Assembly (NCBI GenBank): GCA_035610835.1
Contig: CM069458.1
Coordinates: forward strand, 27,429,449 to 27,493,448
Length of the DNA stretch: 64,000 bases
Direction: 5' to 3'
Source: Ophiura sarsii
Taxonomy: Eukaryota > Echinodermata > Ophiuroidea > Amphilepidida > Ophiuridae
Below are positions 24,735 to 36,300 of the stretch, one piece after another. Every line of letters begins with the position of its first letter. Positions within the stretch are counted from its first letter, which is position 1. A program made the translations under genes and the position numbers. The notes below the pieces were generated by a model. The model did no database searches and was not told the DNA's origin. It was given only the letters and a program-made list of their open reading frames with translations.

Positions 24735-25275
24735 AATGCACTCAGAATGTTCAATTGATTGTAAACAAGATGGTATTGAGATAAATTCTCAAGTTCATAC
24801 TCAAGTTCAAATACACAATATTTGCCACAGGTTTGTGTGGGTCAATTAATTTCTTAACCTTTTACAATGCACTCAAAATTACCACAGGTTTGTGTGGATA
24901 ACAATTAATTTCTCCCTTTTACCAGCACTCAGAATGTTCAATTGATTGTAAACAAGATGGTATTGAGATAAATTCTCAAGTTCGTACTCAAGTTCAGTAC
25001 TCAATAATTTCCCAACAGTTTGTGTGGATCACAATTAATTTCTCAACCTTTCACAGTGCACTCGGAATGTTCCATTGATTGTAAACAAGATGGTATTGAT
25101 ATACATTTCCAAGTTTGTACTCAAGTTCAGTACACAAAAATTGCCCAACATTTCGTGTGGATCACAATTAATTTCTCCCTTTTACAATGCACTCAGAATG
25201 TTCAATTGATTGTTAACAAGATGGTATTGATACACATCCTCTAGTTCAATCTCCAGAAATTTACCACAGGTTTGT
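24735..25275. repeat. ~135-bp tandem repeat in the 5' LTR
   Basis: About four copies of the unit described at 14985-15330, some differing by TTTACAATGCACTC versus TTTACCAGCACTC variants. Confidence 0.8.
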
Positions 25276-25497
25276 GTGGATCACTAATTTTTCAACCATT
25301 TTCTGACCCGATTTGAACTTCGAAAATTGGTTTATTTCAGCTAAATTACAAATAATGTATTCTGTGAAAATTAAACCTTGATGAAAAGTCTCTAGGCACT
25401 AGTCTCAAAATTTGGATGCCCTTGTGGATGACAAGAAATTGGTTTTGAGACTTTGTTTCATTCAAATTTATCAGTAGCCCCCTGATGGACAAAATTT

Positions 25498-26285
25498 TGG
25501 GAGTGTTCATAAATACTTTGGTGGGGGACTTGATAATTATAGGGGGCCCAAAAAGTTGATACTCTGCAAAGTTTTTGAAAACCCCAACAGAGGGGGGGGG
25601 GGGGGGGGGGGGGAGCCAAAAAGTTTAAAACACTCATTAGTTTCCAACATTTTCTGGGGGCTCCGACCCCAAACCCCTGCTTTAGGTGTATGTAAGGGAC
25701 CGTTCATAAATACTTTGGGGTGAGGGGGCTGGATAATTTCATTTTTGGTATATCAAAACTTTTTTGACCCCCCCCCCTCTCTCCATGCCACAAACTTTTT
25801 GACCCCCCCCCCCCCCTCTTGCCATGCTACAAACTTTTTTGACCTCCCCTCCCTGTTTTACTGCCTGCACCTGAAACTTTCTTGTCCCCGTTCATTGTTA
25901 TCAAGTTCAGAGAACATAGATATGATATCTTTTATGGGATTTTTTTTGACCGTGTATCATATTCTATTTTGATGGCAAATCACATCTAGGAGGGCAGGTT
26001 GTAGAATCTAGAGTGAATCAGAACTCCCACTTCAATGGTTAAGTGCCATTGTCTTTAATCCCCTGAATAACTTCACATATTTATGCGAGATCGCTGTTTT
26101 TGAAACCAATTACTCCAATTAGGATGCTCCCTCCAATTATATATCCTGGCTTTAAATATGTTTTTGCTATTGACATGAATTTGCCATTCATTCTTTTTTA
26201 GCTGGGCTAGTACATGAAAATAGGGCCGTAGACATCTGCGCGCATGAACGTTCCGTAAATAATGTGCATACATGTAGAATTCTTT
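25498..26285. mobile_element. Insertion with GGGACCGTTCATAAATAC-type ends
   Basis: It breaks the LTR between GATGGACAAAATTTT and TTGAGACTCAAATT, which are close together in the 3' LTR. It contains GTTCATAAATACTTTGG twice (about 25505 and 25708), and poly-G and poly-C runs. A GTGTATGTAAGGGACCGTTC motif also appears near 29288. Exact borders are uncertain. Confidence 0.5.
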
Positions 26286-26455
26286 TTTTGAGACTCAAAT
26301 TTAAATAGTAGTAGCCCCCCTGATGGACAAAATTTACATACACCTAGAAATTTAAAAAGTGTAGTCCTTTTGAGGGGACACAATTTAAATACACCTTTAA
26401 ATTCTGTATCGTGACTCAAATTCACATAGAGTTGTCCTTCTGAATCGGACTAAAA

Positions 26456-27387
26456 CGTTAGAAGTTTTTGTCTGTTGGTATTAAAATCATAACAACTTTG
26501 TGAGCCCTCATTAATCAAGTTTGACACAATGGAACTATTGGCTGGGTATAGTACAAGTATAATGTTCCATTCGTGCCCTGTAAATGGGGATATTAGAAAA
26601 ATGAGAACGGCAAAGCAATAACCTCTGCTAAGTTGTACATCTAATGTAAGTACAAATCCATGTGATGCGATGTGATTTGTCTGCAGACTTTGATTTATGA
26701 AGCAATATTTGAATGATGCGAGGGAATTCAGCGCGAGTAATTTATATCATACTTTCTTAAGCGCCAGTTTTGAGTTGTGGGAGTTTTATCTATCGAAATA
26801 CGCTGAAAGTAATAAACAGGTTTTAACCTATTTTCAATAATCACATTATAATACTGGAACAGAAAAAGCTATTTGGATGACATTGGCAGAGTATGTAGGA
26901 AACATGTTCCTCATTATTTTACAGGTATTAGATTTGGAATGCATTGATGTTTTGTATTTTTTATGATCATTCCAAACCCAGTATAATTCTGTGACACCCT
27001 AAACTAAAACCATTGCCTAACATTTTACTTCCCTCATAAGATATTTGAGTATGCCAACAGAAGTGTAATGTAATGTCTATCTACTGATGATCTACTTTAG
27101 ACTGATGATACATCCTAAACAATAAGCTAACACATTTGCGTGTGTCATGTTCCAAACAAACCGGGTCCAATCAATCATGCCAGGTTCGCTGCACCATGAG
27201 CTGGGTCATTAGGTGTATTGACTTTTTGCCCGTTGGTTTTTATTGACATAAATCCTTATAGACAACAATTTACAAAGAAAGTGGGAGGAGTAGTTTTTTG
27301 AGATATGTCACCTAATTGGATCCAAAAAGGGAGAATCGATGACTTGAATTACGGTGCAAGGTTTGTGTCATGTACGGAGAGGGGGAC
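26456..27387. other. Mostly unannotated; one dispersed repeat fragment
   Basis: 26615-26685 is the reverse complement of the GTCTGCAGACAAATCACATC region at 51480. Otherwise I see no gene, RNA or repeat. Confidence 0.4.
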
Positions 27388-27810
27388 GGAAGTATGCAGA
27401 ACTGAATTCAACCATAACTATTTGGTAAAGATCATTAGTGTCAATTCCACGTGGTTTAGAACCGGAGATGTATCTTTAGTGACATTTTAGAACATTTTAG
27501 ACCCTGTGCCGTACCGAAGGTGTGGGGGGGGGGGGGGGGGGCAGAAGTATGCAGAGCTTAATTCAACCTTAAATATTCGGTAAAGATCATTATTGTCGAT
27601 TCCACGTGTCTTAGAACCGGAGATGTATCTTTAGTAACATTTTAGACCCCGTGCTGTACCGAGGGGGGGGGGGGCGGAAGTATGCAGAAATTAATTTGAC
27701 CTTAAATATTTGATCATTAACATGGTTTAGAACCAGGAGATGTATCTTTAGTGATATTTTAAAACATTTTAGACCCAGCCACGAACCGAGAAGGGGGGGG
27801 GGGGGGGGAA
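27388..27810 (+). repeat. ~130-bp tandem repeat, three copies, separated by G runs
   Basis: Each copy reads AAGTATGCAGA, AATTCAACCTTAAATATT, GGTAAAGATCATT, AGAACCGGAGATGTATC and ACATTTTAGACCC, and ends in a poly-G run (about 27523, 27665, 27795). The 61-codon open frame at 27305 overlaps the first copy and is not a gene. Confidence 0.8.
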
Positions 27811-27839
27811 GTAGGCAGGACTTGAATTTTTATTTTCAT

Positions 27840-28225
27840 TAAATCTTAAATCCGTCAAAATTAATTGTTTTGTTATTTTTAAAATAACATTTTACTCTGA
27901 ATTTTATTCCTACTAGCAAAATTTAAACCTTCATATTTCTGCCATTTCGATAAATGAACATGTTAAACTTTAAATCGTTTAAAGCAATCATTTACGTCTA
28001 TGGCACATGTCCGAGAAGTCTTAATGTTGCAGGGTCTTGCATTAAAAGACAGTGGGTGGAGAAAACGAGCTTTTATACAGAGCTCTATGGAGAACATTTT
28101 ACATAATTGTCGATATCTCGAAAGAAAATCATTAATTGCACATTTTCTTTTTTCAGATTAACTTTTTGGGGCAGCCTAAAAAAACACATTGTATTGACTT
28201 TCAATACCTTATTTAGAATCACTAT
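27840..28225. other. No recognisable feature
   Basis: AT-rich DNA; nothing convincing. Confidence 0.35.
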
Positions 28226-28277
28226 GAGAAATGCATTGAAAGAAGTACAAACATGCCTAGTATTGGTTCTGTTATCC
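28226..28277 (+). other. Short conserved fragment shared with 55161-55213
   Basis: Both places read GAGAAATGCATTGAAA, a few differences, then ACATGCCTAGTATTGGTTC. In the same frame both translate to EKCIE...MPSIGSVIL. The shared peptide hints at a decayed coding repeat, but the family is not recognised. Confidence 0.45.
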
Positions 28278-28572
28278 TTACTACCTCAATGAGGTATACT
28301 TTGAAAATTGGGAAAGGTTTCTGAAAAATCTGTTTGTATAATGGCATATAACTTATTGCAGCGTGGAAACCTCAACCCATCCTAAAAGCACTAAGACTAA
28401 CAACACGCCTACCCAGTGAATGTCTTTCGCAGCAGGTCTTTTCCGGTCCGTGTCAAACTATTTTGGGGGTTTTTTCTCAGATTTTACACTCAGTCATCAA
28501 AATGTGATGGGCGATAAAAAAAGTGGAATAAATTTAGAAAATATTGCCCGTTGTATCTCTAATCCATGCCAG

Positions 28573-28677
28573 ACTCCAATCACTGGTTATGTCATCGAGA
28601 TGAATGAGGATAAGCCGGATGCTGAATGGTCTAGGCTCAACATTTCTCCTGTGAAGGAGACTTACCTACAGGACACC
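28573..28677 (+). pseudogene. Fibronectin type III-like fragment
   Basis: After an AG (28571-28572) that could be a splice acceptor, the frame reads TPITGYVIEMNEDKPDAEW and then LNISPVKE before a stop at 28678. PITGYVIE with a W about 12 residues later is the B-C strand signature of FN3 modules in titin and twitchin. The rest of the module (the Y of the F strand) is missing. No good GT donor follows KE, although CCT|GTGAAG is possible. It lies on the strand opposite to the Ig exons at the right end, so it is more likely a moved or broken piece than an exon of the same gene. It may instead be a single exon of a gene whose other exons are not visible. Confidence 0.45.
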
Positions 28678-28680
28678 TAA

Positions 28681-29189
28681 TTCTTTTTGTCCATGTTACT
28701 TTTTACAGTCTACAACACATGTCAGTCATACAAAACAATATGGCAGCTAGAAAACAACCGGCAAGTGCAGAAGTAGCAGCGGAGCTGCCCTCTGAAAGAC
28801 CGCGGTAGCCTCCCATCCGTTCCAAAGAAGGCCAACACATCTGTTACCGGCAACAACAAAAACTGTGCTGTGCGAGAGACTACATGAAGCCATTAAGCTG
28901 TGCAGTTTTTCCAATTTTATGTGGATTAAGCTTAAATATATTCATTCCGTTGAGGGCTTTATTTTGTAGATATAGCCAAAGTTTTGGCAAATTATATTCA
29001 AAACCAGTTTTGACTAGTTCCAAAATTCTAAATGACAAGTATAGCTAAATCTTTTGGTTCATTCTAAAAAATGTTCAACCAAGTTGTACAAATTTCCACA
29101 GCTGCCCCTAAGCTCGACATTACGGTTCCGTCCCCTTTATATTGTGAGATTTTTGTAACCACGCTTTTGGGGTAGTATCCGGGGGTTAC
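28681..29189. other. No supported feature
   Basis: Contains a 22-codon ATG frame beginning AARKQPASAEV near 28743 that ends quickly. Not enough to call a gene. Confidence 0.35.
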
Positions 29190-29790
29190 ATATCAAATAA
29201 TTTGGTCCTCCCAACTCTGATTTATTGCACCAGCTGTTAGTGCCTACGGCGCTTTGGGTACCTGCTCAGGCCATTTCGAAATTTCTAGGTGTATGTAAGG
29301 GACCGTTCATAAGTTTGTCTAGAGTTTTTGTAGCCAGGCCTTTCCACTAGAGTGGGGTCAATGTTAAATTTATTCAATGCAGATTTTGTTAATTTTTCGT
29401 GATTTTAGGGAAAGAAATGAATAAAATGACATACTATACCCACAAATTGGATTTCGAATGATCAAATTCTGTTATATACATCCAATGTAATATGAACAGT
29501 AATTTTATTTTGCAGTTATAAATTTCAAATTTACTCTCCCAACTCCAAGTTATTGCGACACCCCATGGATTGCCTACGCGCTTCGCGGTAACATCTGGAT
29601 CGGCCATTGAAGCAGGGTCTACTTGGTATTTTGGCTGGAAGGCGTTGACACTAGTGGGGGTTCTTGTGATGATTAATAAATGCAGATTGGCTGATTTTCG
29701 TTAATAAATTTACAAAAATGAACAATTGAGATAATATAGCCACAAATTAAAGTTTCAACGGGCAATTTCGGTTGTATATTTTTGAAGATA
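29190..29790 (+). repeat. Diverged tandem duplication of ~330 bp
   Basis: CTCCCAACTC, TTATTGC, GCCTACG, GCGCTT and AATGCAGATT appear in the same order from about 29208 and from about 29536. The copies are old. Confidence 0.5.
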
Positions 29791-30317
29791 TGAAAGGGGA
29801 ACTACATAATGTTGACTGTATGTGTTTGTACAACGGGGCAGCTGGATGATTTCACAGCATGTGGTTGAGTTTACACCGCTCTAGTAGAACAGGTTGTTCG
29901 TGGATGGTAGGTCAGGCAATTTTGCTACTTGAAAATTCTCCCAACATTAAATTTGTGAGGTTGTATAACGAATTTCTATAGCTTTTAACTTCAATTTGTT
30001 ATAAAATTAGTGCTTAGTATTTCTGATTTTATAAATAAAATGTTCACATTTTGAAAAAGGCCCCGGATAAGTCTCGATATAGCATTTCTAGATTAGATTT
30101 TAGTTTCAATTATTAGCCCAATTGGGCTACATTTTAAATGCTAAATATAACAAAGACTGTATTGGCTAGACAGAGTCAGGACTCGGGACACATGTTCACG
30201 GATCAATTACTAATATCTTGGGCTGTCATTCTGTCAAAAAAATATTCCAAATTGGCGCAAAACAGAGGGGATGGAACCGTAATGCGAGATGAAACACAAA
30301 GACACCATCAGTGTTAA
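29791..30317. other. No recognisable feature
   Basis: Unannotated DNA up to the sharp start of the satellite. Confidence 0.35.
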
Positions 30318-33300
30318 AGCCGACTCCTTGCATATAACATTACGGAACGCGACACAAACGGCAACCCTCTGCAGGACCGCCACAAGAAGAAACGCCTAGG
30401 TCAGCGCAAGTACAACTTGTGTATCATTACACAATGGATTATAATAACCCACACAGGGTTATCCTGGTAAAGGCAATGGGCAATATGCGTGTTGCATCAG
30501 TGCATTAAAGGAATTCTGGAAGAAACGCAAGTACAACTTGAATACTATAAGTGAACATGACAAACGGTGAGGCGGTATGCTACAACGCCAAGAAAATTAC
30601 GGAACGTGACACAAACGGCAGCCCTCTGCAGGACCGTCGCAAGAAGAAACGGGCAAGTACAACTTGCGTAACATTACGGAGGTCAGCGCGAGTACAACTT
30701 GCATAACATTACGGAGGTCAGCGCAAGTACAACTTGCATAACATTACGGAGGTCAGCGCAAGTACAACTTACATATAACATTACGGAGGTGTAGTGCAAG
30801 TACAACTTGTGTAACATTACGGAGGTCAGCGCAAGTACAACTTGTATAACATTACGGAGGTCAGCGCAAGTACAACTTGCGTAACACAACTGAATGTGAC
30901 ACAAATGGAGGCCTTCTGCAGGACCGCCACAAGAAGAAACGACATCCCTCTGCAGGACCGCAGCAAGAAGAAACGCGCAAGTACAACTTGCGTAACATTA
31001 CGGATGTCAGGGCAAGTATACAACTTGCATAACATTACCGAATGTGACACAAACGGCAGCCTTCTGCAGGACCGCCGCAAGAAGAAACGACATCCCTCTG
31101 CAGGACTGCAGCACGAAGAAACATGCAAGTACAACTTGCGTAACATTACGGAGGTCAGCGCAAGTACAACTTGCATAACATTACGGAGGTCAGCGCAAGT
31201 ACAATTTGCATAACATAACAGAGGTCAGCGCAATTACAACTTGCGTAACATTACACAGTGGAGTATAACCCAGACAGGGTTGTTCTGGTAGAGGGAGTGA
31301 GCAATATGCATGTTGCATCAGTGTATTAAAGGACTTCTGCAAATTATGGAACGTGACGCAAATGGCAGCCCTCTGCAGAAATGCTCAAGTACAACTTGCG
31401 TAACATTACAGAGGTCAGCGCAAGTACAACTTGCGTAACATTACAGAACATTACCTAGGTCAGCGCAAGTACAATTTGCGTAACATTACGGAATGTGACG
31501 CAAACGGCAGCCCTCTGCAGGACCGCCGCAAGAAGAGACGCCTAGGTCAGCGCAAGTACAACTTGCGTAACATTACGGCGGTCAGCGCAAGTACAACTTG
31601 CATAACATTACGGAGGTCAGCACAAGTACGACAACTTGCGTAACATTACAGTGGATTATAATAACCCAGACAGGGTTGTCCTGGTAAAGGGAGTGGGCAA
31701 TATGCGTGTTGCATCAGTGTATTAAAGGACTTCTGGAAGATACCCAAGTACAACTTGAATACTATAACTGAATATGACACAAACGGTGAGGCGGCATGCT
31801 ACAACGCCAAGCAAATTACGGAACGTGACACAAACGGCAGTCCTCTGCAGGACAGCTGCAAGAAGAAACGCGCAAGTACAACTTGCGTAACATTACAGAG
31901 GTCAGCGCAAGTACAACTTGCATAACATTACGGAGGTCAGCGCAAGTACAACTTGCATAACATTACGGAGGTCAGCGCAAGTACAACTTGCATAACATTA
32001 CGGAGATCAGCGCAAGTACAACTTGCGTAACATTAACGAACGTGACACAAACTACAGCTTTCTGCAGGACTGCGGCAAGAAGAAACGCCTAGGTCAGCGC
32101 AAGTACAACTTGTGTAACACAACTGAATGTGACACAAACGGCAGCCCTCTGCAGGACTGCCGCAAGAAGAAACGCGCAAGTACAACTTGCGTAACATTAC
32201 AGAGGTCAGCACAAGTACAACTTGCATAACATTACGGAGGTCAGCGCAAGTACAACTTGCATAACATTACGGAGGTCAGCGCAAGTACAACTTGCGTAAC
32301 ATTACGGAAAATTACCTAGGTCAGCGCAAGTACAATTTGCGTAACATTACAGAACGTGACACAAACAGCAACCCTCTGCAGGACCGCCGCAAGAAGAAAC
32401 GCCTAGGTCAGCGCAAGTACCAACTTGTGTATCATTACACAATGGATTATAATAACCCACACAGGGTTATCCTGGTAAAGGGAATGGGCAATATGCGTGT
32501 TGCATCAGTGCATTAAAGGAATTCTGGAAGAAACGCAAGTACAACTTGAATACTATAAGTGAACATGACAAACGGTGAGGCGGTATGCTACAACGCCAAG
32601 AAAATTACGGAACGTGACAAAAACGGCAGCCCTCTGCAGGACCGCCGCAAGAAGAAACGGGCAAGTACAACTTGCGTAACATTACGGAGGTCAGCGCGAG
32701 TACAACTTGCATAACATTACGGAGGTCAGCGCAAGTACAACTTGCATAACATTACGGAGGTCAGCGCAAGTACAACTTACATATAACATTACGGAGGTGC
32801 AGTGCAAGTACAACTTGTGTAACATTACGGAGGTCAGCGCAAGTACAACTTGTATAACATTACGGAGGTCAGCGCAAGTACAACTTGCGTAACACAACTG
32901 AATGTGACACAAATGGAGGCCTTCTGCAGGACCGCCACAAGAAGAAACGACATCCCTCTGCAGGACCGCAGCAAGAAGAAACGCGCAAGTACAACTTGCG
33001 TAACATTACGGATGTCAGGGCAAGTATACAACTTGCATAACATTACCGAATGTGACACAAACGGCAGCCTTCTGCAGGACCGCCGCAAGAAGAAACGACA
33101 TCCCTCTGCAGGACTGCAGCACGAAGAAACATGCAAGTACAACTTGCGTAACATTACGGAGGTCAGCGCAAGTACAACTTGCATAACATTACGGAGGTCA
33201 GCGCAAGTACAATTTGCATAACATAACAGAGGTCAGCGCAATTACAACTTGCGTAACATTACACAGTGGAGTATAACCCAGACAGGGTTGTCCTGGTAGA

Positions 33301-36300
33301 GGGAGTGAGCAATATGCATGTTGCATCAGTGTATTAAAGGACTTCTGCAAATTATGGAACGTGACGCAAATGGCAGCCCTCTGCAGAAATGCTCAAGTAC
33401 AACTTGCGTAACATTACAGAGGTCAGCGCAAGTACAACTTGCGTAACATTACGGAACATTACCTAGGTCAGCGCAAGTACAATTTGCGTAACATTACGGA
33501 ATGTGACGCAAACGGCAGCCCTCTGCAGGACCGCCGCAAGAAGAGACGCCTAGGTCAGCGCAAGTACAACTTGCGTAACATTACGGCGGTCAGCGCAAGT
33601 ACAACTTGCATAACATTACGGAGGTCAGCACAAGTACGACAACTTGCGTAACATTACAGTGGATTATAATAACCCAGACAGGGTTGTCCTGGTAAAGGGA
33701 GTGGGCAATATGCGTGTTGCATCAGTGTATTAAAGGACTTCTGGAAGATACCCAAGTACAACTTGAATACTATAACTGAATATGACACAAACGGTGAGGC
33801 GGCATGCTACAACGCCAAGCAAATTACGGAACGTGACACAAACGGCAGTCCTCTGCAAGAAGAAACGCGCAAGTACAACTTGCGTAACATTACAGAGGTC
33901 AGCGCAAGTACAACTTGCATAACATTACGGAGGTCAGCGCAAGTACAACTTGCATAACATTACGGAGGTCAGCGCAAGTACAACTTGCATAACATTACGG
34001 AGGTCAGCGCAAGTACAACTTGCATAACATTACGGAGGTCAGCGCAAGTACAACTTGCGTAACATTACGGAAAATTACCTAGGTCAGCGCAAGTACAATT
34101 TGCGTAACATTACAGAACGTGACACAAACAGCAACCCTCTGCAGGACCGCCGCAAGAAGAAACGCCTAGGTCAGCGCAAGTACCAACTTGTGTATCATTA
34201 CACAATGGATTATAATAACCCACACAGGGTTATCCTGGTAAAGGGAATGGGCAATATGCGTGTTGCATCAGTGCATTAAAGTAATTCTGGAAGAAACGCA
34301 AGTACAACTTGAATACTATAAGTGAACATGACAAACGGTGAGGCGGTATGCTACAACGCCAAGAAAATTACGGAACGTGACAAAAACGGCAGCCCTCTGC
34401 AGGACCGCCGCAAGAAGAAACGGGCAAGTACAACTTGCGTAACATTACGGAGGTCAGCGCAAGTACAACTTGCATAACATTACGGAGGTCAGCGCAAGTA
34501 CAACTTACATATAACATTACAGAGGTCAGTGCAAGTACAACTTGTGTAACATTACGGAGGTCAGCGCAAGTACAACTTGTATAACATTACGGAGGTCAGC
34601 GCAAGTACAACTTGTGTAACACAACTGAATGCGACACAAACGGCAGCCCTCTGCAGGACTGCCGCAAGAAGAAACGCGCAAGTACAACTTGCGTAACATT
34701 ACAGAGGTCAGCGCAAGTACAACTTGCATAACATTACGGAGGTCAGCGCAAGTACAACTTGCATAACATTACGGAGGTCAGTGCAAGTACAACTTGCGTA
34801 ACATTACGGAGGTCAGCGCAAGTAAAACTTGCGTAACATTAACGAACGCGACACAAACGGCAGCCTTCTGCAGGACTGCGGCAAGAAGAAACGCCTAGGT
34901 CAGCGCAAGTACAACTTGCGTAATACAACTGAATGTGACACAAACGGCAGCCCTCTGCAGGACCGCTGCAAGAAGAATGCGCAAGTACAACTTGCATAAC
35001 ATTACGGAGGTCAGCGCAAGTACAACTTGCGTAACATTACGGAAAATTACCTAGGTCAGCGCAAGTACAATTTGCGTAACATTACAGAACGTGACACAAA
35101 CAGCAGCCCTCTACAGGACCGCCGCAAGAAGAAACGCCTAGGTCAACGCAAGTACAACTTGCGTAACATTACGGTGGTCAGTGCAAGTACAACTTGCGTA
35201 ACATTACGGTGGTCAGTGCAAGTACAACTTGCATAACATTACGGAGGTCAGCGCAAGTACAACTTACATAACATTACGGAGGTCAGCGCAAGTACAACTT
35301 GCGTAACATTACTGAATGTGACACGAATGGCAGCCTTCTGCAGGACAGCCGCAAGAAGAAACAACATCCCTCTGCAGGACTGCAGCAAGAAGAAACGCAC
35401 AAGTTACGGAACGCGACACAAACGGCAGCCCTCTGCAGGACCGCCGCAAGAAGAAGCGTGCAAGTACAAGTTGCGTAACGTTACGGAGGTCAGCGCAAGT
35501 ACAACTTGCGTAACATTACGGAAAATTACCTAGGTCAGCGCAAGTACAATTTGCGTAACATTACAGAATGTGACACAAACAGCAGCCCTCTGCAGGACCG
35601 CCGCAAGAAGAAAGAAGAAACGCCTAGGTCAACGCAAGTACAACTTGCGTAACATTACGGTGGTCAGTGCAAGTACAACTTGCATAACATTACGGAGGTC
35701 AGCGCAAGTATAACTTGCGTAATATTACGGAAAATTACCTAGGTCAGCGCAAGTACAATTTGCGTAACATTACAGAACGTGACACAAACAGCAGCCCTCT
35801 GCAGGACCGCTGCAAGAAGAAACGCCTAGGTCAACGCAAGTACAACTTGCATAACATTACGGAGGTCAGCGCAAGTACAACTTGCGTAACATTACTGAAT
35901 GTGACACGAATGGCAGCCTTCTGCAGGACAGCCGCAAGAAGAAACAACATCTCCTGCAGGACTGCAGCAAGAAGAAACGCACAAGTTACGGAACGCGACA
36001 CAAACGGCAGCCCTCTGCAGGACCGCCGCAAGAAGAAGCGTGCAAGTACAAGTTGCGTTACATTACGGAGGTCAGCGCAAGTACAACTTGCATAACATTA
36101 CGGAAAATTACCTAGGTCAGCGCAAGTACAATTTGCGTAACATTACAGAACGTGACACAAACAGCAGCCCTCTGCAGGACCGCCGCAAGTAGAAACGCCT
36201 AGGTCAACGCAAGTACAACTTGCGTAACATTACGGTGGTCAGTGCAAGTACAACTTGCATAACATTACGGTGGTCAGTGCAAGTACAACTTGCATAACAT

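Larger units (their letters stand above)
22049..26455 (-). repeat. 5' LTR of the gypsy-type element, apparently truncated
   Basis: Homologous to 14231-18460 in the same orientation. Homology ends around AATCGGACTAAAAC at 26455 without reaching a counterpart of the TGTAAC start at 19357, so the outer end looks deleted. It contains three insertions missing from the 3' LTR: 22658-23253, 23296-24734 and about 25498-26285. Confidence 0.6.
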
